From assembly GCA_903813345.2 (NCBI GenBank), contig CAIIXF020000003.1, positions 9,938,218-10,002,217 of the forward strand: 64,000 nucleotides of DNA, written 5' to 3'. This document shows, in pieces, positions 37,101 through 49,100 of this stretch. This DNA comes from Owenia fusiformis (taxonomy: Eukaryota; Annelida; Polychaeta; Sabellida; Oweniidae). The number at the start of each line of letters is the position of its first letter. Position 1 is the first letter of the stretch. The notes beneath the pieces were generated by a model. It ran no database searches. It had not been told where the DNA came from and saw only the letters and a list, made by a program, of their open reading frames with translations. The position numbers and the translations under genes are program-made.

Positions 37101-40100
37101 AATTTGCCAGAAAAGCCAGATGTCCCATGTACAGTGATTATTATACTGTTGGAAAGAGGAGAATTAGGGCCTTCATAATCTGCAATAAAATAACTGGGAT
37201 TTTGAGAATTCAAGATTTTACGTGCTTTTTACTTTTCCCATTTTTTCGCTATTTTGGAGTATTTTTCAACTTTTTCAAGATTTTAAGTTGCAAACATGAT
37301 ATTGTTTAGATGTAGCAATGATTATCATATTATATCTAAATTTGCCACATATGATATATGGAGAATAAGGATGAAATTACTGGCACAATAAACCCTATTG
37401 GCCACAATGGAAGGATGTTAGGTCAATATAATTGTCTTAATAAAGTTCCCATACCCCATTTTTCATTGCACAAATTTCACACAAAATAACATTTTTATAA
37501 CTAATAATGCGTTTTATCAAGCATGATTATTATTCAACCTTCAAATGGAATATAATCCTGTAATGCTAAATATCTAAGTATAATCATCAAATTAGGGAAG
37601 TTACTAAAAACCTTAAAGAAGCCCAGAAAGAAAAGCAATCTCTAAGTGTAAACCTTATATTGGAAACTATTCAATAGCACAATTTCAAAGAGAGCCAATA
37701 TTTTAATTTTGCACCATATAATGCAAGAAGAATGGTAAATACAAAGCATTATAACATACCTACGATGATGTATAGTGCAAAGTGTACACAAGACAGCGGG
37801 TCAATATAAGTTTTGAAAAGCCCGCGCCCGCTAACTTTCTGATTGGTCAAGGCGATGATGTCATAACCAATCAATCGAAGATAAAAATGCGCGAGCAATT
37901 TTTCAAAACTCATTTCAAACATTTTCAAACCATTTGTTTGTCAATTCTATAAGAAAACAGTACTCTCTGACCAGTCTACATCATCATAGGTATGTTATAA
38001 ATCGTTTATGTCACTATCGTGGCACATATGCCCTCGGTTCTCAGAGATCAATGTCCCTCCCAAGGTCGGGCCATATATCACTGAGACCTCGGGCATATAT
38101 GCCACGATAGTGACATAACCTCTAAATCCAACATCATTTTAGAGCTGTCAAGTGTCCCGCAAATGGCGGGATTATTCCGCGAATTTGATCAAAATTAGGC
38201 TAATTCGCATGTCCCGCAATGTCCCTCAATGTCGGCTTTGACCTCCTAATAAAGTATTACAAAAGTTGTACGCATTACACTGAATTTGGTAAACACTAAT
38301 TTATTATTAAAACCTGTATGCATTACTTACTCTTCCTCAGTGCTTTCATTTTTCCTGAAGTTTATGTTAATGTCAACGATATGTGAAGATATAACGGAAA
38401 CTACGTAATAATATTCCTATGCATATTGTGTGAGATTGTGTTGACGTTTATTTAACACCGTGTTTAAGTTAAGTGCATTATATTTGATTAATCATCAGTA
38501 TCTGAAAGTTGGTTTGAGTACTTTTACATTAAGTCCCAATCGCGCAAATCCCTTGAATGTCCCCCGACATCCCGCGAATTTAGTGTACTTTGTCTTAAAA
38601 ATCTGTCCCTCGATGAAGTCTTTGGTGGTTACCCTGTTAACTGTCCCGCATTTAGCGTGTTTGTTTATCTTTCAAGTGAAGTCCCCATGATGATAAAAAT
38701 ATCAATTGAACAATTCGAGAAATTGTAAATAGGGACCCCACGTCAACAATTTTTTCAAAATGTTGAACTTATTTGCTCAAAAGAGGATCTTCTTTTTCTT
38801 ATTTTTATTGCATGAAAACATTATTCAACAAGGGGTCTAAAACATCTTCAAAAGTAGAATGGTATTCAAAGTCTAGTTTTGAAGATATCAATCTTCGATG
38901 ACCAAAATCATGCTGAAAACAATGGATAGCATGATTTTTACCTAATATAAGGGAAAATAACATGGGAAATGTGGTTTTTAACTTTATTGCATTTCAATAC
39001 CCATGCCCTTTTCAGAAGTTATTAATATAGTGGAGAAGAAACTTTTGGTACGTTTAAATTGAGAAAAACAGATCCTCTTTTTAGAAAATAAGCCTCACAT
39101 TTTTAAAAAAGTGACAAACTGGGGTCCTAATCCATAATTTTTCAGAGAGTTGGATTGGTATTTTACTACATGTATCATGGGGACTTCGCTTTGAAGAAAA
39201 CATATTATTTTAATAAAAACCACTGTATTTAAACCCAGAAAATACTCATGGTGAAAGATATGACTGCCTAAAATCACTTGGCATACTGCACATGGACCTT
39301 CGATCATAATTTGGCCTATTAGCGCAATCACGCAAATCCCATAAATGTCCCGCGAAATTTGACAAATTCAGGTGGATGTCCCGCAAAATCCCGGGAATTT
39401 TGGGCACTGGGTCTAAAAAATCTGTCCCCCGAGAAAGTCTTTCGGGGTTGACGCAGTACTGACAGTAATGACATTTAATGTTTGATGAAAACCCTTTTTA
39501 ATAAATCCATATGGAAATACAATTTTGAGTAAATAATGACCAGAATGGAAATAACCAATATTATACCATATTTAAATGGGTCATAGAATTGATACCTTCT
39601 TGGATCTTCTTTCAACGGAAAATGCTGAAGATTTTAACATTTTATTGGCACTAAAGACTGACAAAGCTGGTCCTGATTCTATTTAAGTAACTAGAAAACA
39701 GCCACTCCACGGAGTAGTAAATCCCACCGAACAAAACATGTTTTGATAAATAGCCCCCATCTTGAAAAAAATTGCTTGAACAGAACTCCTCTTTCCCTAG
39801 GAATCAGCTTGAGTCAAATCAGTCCGCTGGTATTTGAAGATTATGTTTTTCTGAAAATGGCAGCCATTTTGAAATTCAATGGCCTCTTGAAAAATGTCTT
39901 CTGGAGCAGTGCTCCGTTGTCTGAAAATGACAGCCATTTTGAAATTCAATGGCCTCTTAAAAAATGTCTTCTCGAGCAGTGCTCCGTTGTCTCTAGGTAT
40001 CAGCATATCGCGCATACAATTTAACCAAACCAACTGGTATTTGGGTTATGAACGATAACATTATTTTACAAAGAATGGTGGCCATCTTGCAATTTAGCTA

Positions 40101-43100
40101 AAATCTTGAAAATGTTTTCGTTATGAAAAATGGCAGCCATTTTGAAATTTATCGACCCTCTTGAAAATCTCTTCTTTATAATAAATCATAGCTCCTTTGT
40201 CCCTAGGATCAACATATACACTTTGGACTAAATCTGTCAACTGAGTGGCCATTTTGAAAATTCTTGAAATTCACCTGTCAACTGCAGGAGTTCGGCATGG
40301 ATCTATCTTATGACCCATTTTGTTCTTTTTATACAGGGTGACACAAAACATGTCACTCACTAATTTTGGAATAACTTTTTCATCAATTAATGAATCGTTA
40401 GGTGTAGACAGAGTGTTCAATAGAAAAAGATTTCTATGCTTGCATAGCATCAACAACTTGGAAATTTTCCAATTTTCCGTGTAGGTGTGCTCTGACACAA
40501 AATCACTCAAAACTGTTAGAATTAAAAATCTGTTTTCCTTAAAATTTACCTAATAAGCGAGTCAGTTTATCAAATTCAACAGAAGATTTAAGAAAAATGG
40601 GTTAATATGTCATACTATTGATAATATATGTGTAAAGTAGTGAAAGCAATCCAGAAAGGACCATATGCACTCTCCATTGGGATCTCCCCATGAGAAAAAA
40701 ATAATTCATCTGATTTTTCAAAATGAGTATTCTGCTTTAATTATCACATTTATATGCACACTAGTATCTTGTTGACCTATATTCAGCACTGTTTTGATGT
40801 ATAGTCCACTTATTAGGGTCATAATTCAATCATGAAGTGTAGAGGCATAGATTCCAAACCAAGTATTTTTGTGTCTGTCAAAATCCATTTGCATCCTACC
40901 CATCCCAACATCTTATCCAAATATGTTACTACATAATGAAATATAATGGTATATTCTTTGGTTTTGCATTTGGTTTTGTTGATGGTTTTACAAAGTTGTA
41001 TGATTTTTGATAAGTGTAAAAGTTGTTTTTGGAGCATTTTTCTATAGCCATTTTGTAAGGAAAAAATGATGAAAAAATGTACAATCTTTTAATTTTAAGT
41101 ATGACCTGAATCGATTGCAACCTTCATATTTGCCCATTTGATGAGATAAACAATTTGTGTCATATTGTGAAATTATTATTATCACAAAAATACCAAAAAA
41201 TACACTATGACCAATGGAAACCAATGGCCTCTATTGGGATCTGCATCCTCATGTTGAAGGTTGAATAAATAGTGCAGAGACGTATCCAACGATCATGGTC
41301 CCGGTGTCAAAAAATATCAAATTTTGGATATTTCATCAAGGCTAACATCTCTTTTCATTAGCTACACCCCCGAACCAGGGCTTGCATTAACGGCGTCCCG
41401 TACATGTTGAGGACTCAAAAATAATTTGGAGGATGCAAAATTTTTTTAGGTCAATACTACAATGTGTTTACAACGATACCTAACATAAACAAATAATTAT
41501 GATCTCTCACCTTTATTTGAATCGTAAATAAGGCTCAACATGTTGAATATTTACAAATAATCATGATTCTCTCAAATTTTTTCGACTTTGTTTATTTTTA
41601 GATTTGATACCATGACACGCCAAAGTTTTTCCTATTCAGAAACAAATATTAGGTTATTCATGAAATAAAATGTATTCATTGTCGAATAAACAAACATGCA
41701 TTTATTCAGTCCGTACATAACATTTACTCACAAATTTTCTAATCTAATGCAAGCACTGCGGCCCGAACGTACATAATTTCTGCCGATATTCACAATTACT
41801 GGCATCCTAAATCCCCGGGAATCTGCTCCCGACATCGACAGAAAAAATCCTCAAGTACCTTTTAATGATTTTCCCGGTCATATTGTCATTGAATTCCAGC
41901 CCCGTTTTCACCTAAGGTTCTATTCAACATTCTGTTTCCTATATACCATGCGTGTGTCAAGAAGATCTTGATATGGGCAGATTTGAGGTGTTTTAGTCTT
42001 CGATTTTTTTTATTTTTCTTTGTCAGTGGACCAGGCTAACTGCAAGAGTCGGTAATAGACCGTCAACGGCAGTCATATCCTGTACATGCATAGGGTTATA
42101 TCAGACAACCGCGGTTATACTGTAAACATGCTTACATGCGGTCTTACCTAATCTCAGCTGCAGTTAGAATTTTAAATGGCGGACATTCAGAAATGTTTCA
42201 AAAAACAAAATGCGGGACGTCCAACCTTTCAATTGCTTATTTAGAAGTCTATTTGCAAGTCTGCATGGTGGTATTCGTAAACAAGTGCATACATTTTAAG
42301 AAAATAGGTATGGCAGGAAGACATTAGGCCAAACGTTGCACTAATAGCTCGGGGTAGGTAAAATGATTCCCAAATTTCTTCTATGTTCTTTATTGAACCT
42401 TTAAGTCAATGATGCACAGCCCCATGTAAGTCAATACAACCTATCTCAGCCAATGTGTGCCAAAGCAATGAAGAATGATTCATTTTGACCATAGGGGTAT
42501 TTGCCAAAAACGCACCTCTTCCTTTAAGTAAATTGTATTTTTGAACATTTTTGATGATTTCACTGAGAGCATACCAGGACTGAAAACATGATAATTCTAA
42601 AAATCATTTTTCCATTGAACACTTTATCTATACAAAAAGCCCATAGATTCCTTAATTATTCAGAAAGTTATTCCAAAATTAGTTGGTGGTATTTTTTGTG
42701 TTATCCTGTACATTAGTGACATTGCCTAAGAAGAGAGGAGGGAAACCCGAGGAGGGAAACCCCCGGAGCTTTAGCAATAACAGACATATTATGTCTCTTG
42801 TGTACCACCTTTGTTTGCGCAAATTCTCACCAGTTGATGTTTTAATCAATGTAAGCATATTCCTTACATCTTTCTTCACCATGATGTGAAATAACAAGCT
42901 ATGATATTGGTTAACACGCCAGAAATTATATTGTTTTATTGTTTATTGTTCCATTCAAATTATTTACAAAACATATTATTACAATTTGACGCAGAGCGTA
43001 TATTGTGTGCTAAAAGGTTTAAGGTTATGTATAAGTAAGATAATTAATTGGTGAAGTATTGGAACATAACAAGTAATAATATTATTCGATAATAATATTA

Positions 43101-46100
43101 ATGTTTGTTGATTTGGACAAATCAGGACGATAGTTCATCTCAATGCAGATTTACATTATAGAAGTGGTCATCTTTGAACCCTGGGGCTTTTCCCCCTCTT
43201 TCGATGAATAAGCTAGTAACAAATGTTTCCTTTTAGTAGAAGACTTATATTTTGCCCCTATAACCCCACTTATTCCATCCATAACCTGGAAATTTTACAA
43301 TCAGATTAGAGTGCTATATATATAAATAAATTGTTTATTGGTTTCCATGACGTTTAATTAATTATATTAATATTACGTCATACTTACCTGTATACCTCTT
43401 GTTCTCATTTTTGAAAAATCTACTGAGGAATAAAGAAACATGTTTAGATTTTCAAACGTATTTTATTAGTTCTTCTTATTTTTACTTACATGTATATATA
43501 TATATAAAACGGTCAGAAAGATGGGAAATGAACTGCATACCAAGTATATCATGTACAGTTTGCGCCAACAGTTTGCGGATGTTTTCCAAACATCAATTGT
43601 GTTGTATTGCTATGTAATACTCATAGCCTCTTTCTGTTTCACCTTAGGGCTGAGAAGGTTTGAGATGTCATGGTTTATCATGATGGATATAATACGCAAT
43701 AACTAAAAATAGAGGTGTGGATATTTTTTCTTCTTATACTTAAAATTTCTTGTAAATTGAAACTCTGACTTGAAATGATAAAATGTGCCGACTCAGCACT
43801 TTTGAGCCTGATTCAGAACCTGTCACATATCAATTTTTCATGTCTAGAGGTTTTTTGGTCAATTCCAGGCTGGCTTAATCTAGTCAATCAAATACATTTC
43901 ATGTCTTAATACTCCATACATGATATAACTCTAATCTTATGTGCTACTTTACTTAAATTGCCAATTACGTTGAAAATTTATATTTTGGAAAATGGGGTAG
44001 GGGTAGCTTAGTATTAGCCAATAAAACATGAGATTGGTTAAAAGAAGCCTTGTAACTACTTCATCCATCAATTCAATGATTATAATCCATTTGAAGTTTA
44101 AATTAATAATCCTGCTTGATAACACACATTTTTTAATAAAAAATATAATCGAGAGCCCATGATTTGAACAATGAAAAATTATAAGACAATTATATTGACC
44201 TAACATCCTTCCATTTTGGCCAATAGGGTTTATTGTGCCAGAAATGTCATCCTTATTCTCCATATATCATATGTGGCAGATTTAGATATAAGATGATAAT
44301 CATTGCTACATCTAAACAATATCATGTTTGCAACTTAAAATCATGAAAAAGTTGAAAAATACTCCAAAATAGCGAAAAAATGGGAAAAGTAAAAAGCACA
44401 TAAAATCTTGAATTCTCAAAATCCCAGTTATTTTATTGCAGATTATGAAGGCCCTAATGCTCCTCTTTCCAACAGTAATACTCACTGTACATGGGACATC
44501 TGGCTTTTCTGGCAAATTGGATCCAAAGATGGTTGCCATTTCATCTCTATATTGACCCTCATGTTTACAACTAAAATCACGAAAACCTTGAAGAAATGGC
44601 CGAAAACATCGAAAAAAAAGTTAAAAGTAAAAGGCTTGTAAAATCTTGAAAACCCAAAATCCCAGTTATTTTATTGCAGATTATGAAAGCTCTAATGCTC
44701 CTCTTTCCAACAGTAATACCCACTCTACATGGGACATCTGGCTTATTAAACAAACTGGGTCCAAAGATGGCTGCCATTTCGTCTCTTAATTGACCCATGT
44801 TCCAGAAAAGGCTCCGTAACCATGGCAACCATTGTGACGTCATAATAAACAATACATATGAACTCTTCAACATGTCCCATATACAAATAAAATAGTTATA
44901 AACTGGTTTTGGATTATCTTCTTAGCATACCATAAGCTGGAAATATGTCTTTTTTCACCAATTTTGGTGCATTTTCTAAGTTGTAAACAGACAACAAACA
45001 TGGGTTGCTTAGCAACCATGTCACACACTAACCAATCATCTGTTAGGAGAAAAAATTATATATTTTGGCTTCCCAATGGTCATACTTTCATATAAGAATA
45101 AAATTTTTGAAATATAAAATTTGACTTGTGCCACCCTCCAATGGCGCCCTGCCCCCTTTTTACAAATAGTGCCTCTTTAAAATTCATATCCAAATGTGGT
45201 CCCAGAAATGGGGACTAACTTTCGTACCACAAAATGTCACGAATAGATCTTTAAAACAAATAGACCAATTGAGAGAACGAATCCAAACTTTATTTTCAAC
45301 GTCGACACTCCAATAAATTAAATTAAACGTCATAAGCACCTCGTTCTAATTCTTGATGAAAAGTTAACTTTCAAAACCCATATTGAATATCTAAAAGGTA
45401 AAGTTCAAAAAGTATTAAATCAACTTAAGCATAACCATAAGGAAACGAACAGCTTCTCACTTTTCAAAAAAACAACTAAACGATCACCTCACTAAAGAAC
45501 ATCGAACCTACAATTTCAACCTCCTACATACAGAATCTTGATAGAAAAGAAGAAACTGTACTAAATAAGATAAGAGTAAATCGATATTTTAAATCCGATC
45601 TTTTTTACCATAATTTCTCTTTCATTAACGATCCATATTGTGAACAAATGCGCTAGCGGTGGTTAAACGTGAACTAAACGTAGATGTAACTAAATACAAA
45701 ACATTAAAAAATAAGACCTACTTTTTGGCGACAAGGATCTGACAAACAAAAACAATTACCAAATCTTAGAGGCAGTTTTAAATTTCATTAAACATAATTA
45801 AACAATCGATATCAGTAATTAAAATTCAGGGCAGCAACGGATGTACAGGCAGGTAGAAAAACAGATTGTATCTAAATTCTATACTTTTCTTATACTAACT
45901 ATGACTAAATGTAATTATATTGTAATTTAAATTCATTTAAAGCGGCAATAGAAATGCCCTCTCTGGGCGATTACGCCGTGAAAAAAATAAAGAGTATTTA
46001 TTATTAAAAAAAACTTAAAAAGTCAAATCATGTACCGTTCTTGTAAATGTTTCTATAAATGTGAAATTTGATGTTCACAATCGGGAACCCAATGTCAAGT

Positions 46101-49100
46101 GCCAATCATGACATCACGATCAGGTTTTGAACATGTTGCTGGAGTTTATGATATCCGAACGTGCTTATAAAGTGTCAGTGTAATTGATTGCCACTGCATT
46201 CAATGCAATGTGGAAATGGTTCAACTGTGACTACTTTGGAGTCACGATTTTTCCTCCGATGAGCGAAAAATATAATACCTCAATCAGAGCTCCCGACCCT
46301 GTGGTGCGTTTTCACAAAGTTAGTCATGCAGAATTACGTTCTGGTCAGTCAGAATACAATACATGTTGAGTTGATCCTGTTACATAACTCAATGCTGTCT
46401 AAAATCTTAGAACCAAAAGACATCATTGAACCATGAGGTGGTCAACCTGAACACAGTATAACATGAACGCTTTTGAATTTACATTCGAGTTGCATAACGC
46501 ATTGCCAATTTAGATCCATAACCGGTTCTGATCGTGACGTCATGTTTTTTCCGGGAAATCTTATTTTAAATCTGAAAGACAATCAGATGAAGATGGGAGT
46601 CTGTTGTGTTTCTATCAACCAATACCCATTGAATCTATTTGTGTAAAGATAAATAAGTGGAAATTACCAAATTCGCACTTTAAAACGCCAACAGAGACCA
46701 AGCCCTTGCTTATGTTTTACGTGGTAATATGTGCAAACCATGTGTATAGGTCTGCATGTGGTGTTGACATAGACTTACTACAAATGTAGCACCCGTTTCT
46801 AGTGTTAAGACGCGGATTCAAACATAGCTTGGCAAGGTGTGCCAAACTTCAGCCAGTCCGAACATGTTATTGCATATGCATTGCATGATATAACTAACAC
46901 TCTGCACGGGGTCATAATCTCTTAGTATTGAAACAGTAAGTGGATCAAATTCAATGTTGGGCAAAATCTATTAATATTATTATAGGAAATAACAAGCTTG
47001 GTGCTTATGCATGTCAAATGGTAAGTGTTGAATGGTCGTCAAGGTGATGAGATTGTTGTCAGCATTGACAAAGTTTAACTCTTGCAGGAGTAATTTAAGA
47101 CCACAATTCAATGTATTGTGGCCGATCATTCCACACAGACGTTGTTTCCTAAACTTTGCATCCTCGCTCCCGGTCATTCAATGATTTGAAAACAAACATT
47201 AATGGAATGATTCAGTACACAATGCATTGATTCCAGGGCTTCAAGATGATTGGTTATCTTTACCACACCAGGGCAGCAACTGGGTTGCAAGGCAGAGTAA
47301 AACAATTTTATTTTGATTGCATGGACACAACTATCTATCATTCACGTCCACCAGTTATAGTATAGTAATGCATTAGTGCTATAATCTTTAATTATAGGTT
47401 TTACGAGTTCCTGAAAATATGTTTATTGTATCATTGGCTGCTGCTGATATATTAGTGGCTGGATGTGTGCTGCCTCTTAACATAGCAGGTTATCTTTCAC
47501 TTTAAAGTGCCGTTTAATTTTACAAAATAGTACTACTAGAGAACGATTTACCTCTTCCTTTCCTCAATCCTTTCTTAAAGGTTCACGTAGGTTATCGCAA
47601 ACATTTCAGTCATTTATATATATATACTGAATTAAGACTATTTTTTGACCATTAAAACAGGTATATATTTTAGACCCCTTCAAATCCATCTAAAGGAGAA
47701 TTACATACTTCAATTATCAAGTCAAACGGACTTGGAAATATTAAACTAGCAATCAACCCATCGACACACTTTTTCAAAGATTTTGACCTCATTTGCACCA
47801 AAAATGCAATCATTCTTAACAATGTTTTATGCATTACTATTCTTTATTTAGATGTATCAAATAGCTCTTCAAAGAAAAACTGAATTGCCGTATGATTAGT
47901 GTTCAATATGTTATATCTCCATTGAAAAATCGCATGCTATCAATTTGTTTCAGTACATTTTGGTCATTCAAATTCAGAATTTGTTTAAGTCCCTGGAGCA
48001 AACAATCCTTTTAGTAAATAGAACATATCTCAAAACACATTCTAATTATGCATTCAACAATACAATAAAAGGTTGCGTGTTTGGTGAAAATCTGGTCAAC
48101 TTTTTTGAAAAAGTAAGTTGATTGGTCCATTGTCACTTTAATATCACTAAGGTCTGATTGACTTAATAATTATACCCACTTTTCTTGAAAATGACAGATT
48201 GGTCTAAAAGATACAACCATGTTCATGATCAGAAAATATTCAATATTTTAGTTAGAATTGTCTGAAATTATTTGCAATCACATACGTGCTCTATGGCTAA
48301 TTTTGAAGCTTCGAATATGGCAAACGAGAGACTTTACTATATTATTATTAACCACAGTTATTTCATGTGAAAATCTTGCTTTTCCCCTAGGTATCATGAA
48401 AAGAACAAGCCCTTGTGTTGCAAAGTGTCATTGCAACAAACTTTAGTATTTTTGTGCGCTTGGATGAATCGTTTTTGTAAAAAACTGTGACCACTGTGAG
48501 GTCCATTAATATTCTTCGTGATAAGGCTCATTGAGTGTGTAGTTCCAAAAATACTATAGGCATTATGTCAAAAGTAAAGGTGGTTTGCTACTCATAGTTT
48601 ATCAACAACTGGTCGTATGTGCATTTTATTCTCCCGTTTTTCATAAAGGAGAATTTTAATTGGTCTCACCAGACCTTCGCCTTATCCTTGAATAGTTTCT
48701 AATCATTAGGCCAAACTCTTTAAAATGAGCGTTTGGTGACATAAATCTGTTTTTGTAGGTGTAGTGCAAGGGGAGTTGTATTATTACCACAGATGGAGAT
48801 TATGTGAATTTCTAGGAACAGTTTGTTTCTCAGCTTGCTCATGTGCATTTTGGTGTATAACTGGGCTAGCAGTAAACCGGTAAGTTAGTATATCTAACAT
48901 GTTTCTTTAATGTATCTCCGGGATTATGCTAATGGTAGATTTACTAAACGATGATTAGACGCTTGACTATATCTTAGAGGTCTGGAGTGTGACATAGTTA
49001 TTTAGAATGTCTAACTCGGGAATTAAAATAAAAATTCAAAAACGTCGCTTACACCCCAGTCACATTTCCTACGGCGACCTTGCGGTCTATCATTTCTGCG

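Larger units (their letters stand above)
36457..45173. mobile_element. 8.7-kb composite insertion with 1.1-kb terminal inverted repeats
   Basis: Left arm about 36457-37570, right arm about 44060-45173, ending GGCACTATTTGTAAAAAG and its complement; in the sampled 170 bp the arms differ by about 2 percent. Each arm has a unit of about 250 bp tandemly repeated twice (AAATGGCAGCCATCTTTGGA and AATCTGCAATAAAATAACTG). Flanks CTTTTAA and TCTTTAA look like an imperfect 7-bp target duplication, and the LINE reads on across the insertion. Both arms contain GTTGCTAAGCAAC and GTTGCCATGGTTAC. No transposase is recognised; the interior holds other MITEs. Large foldback or non-autonomous DNA element. Confidence 0.8.
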
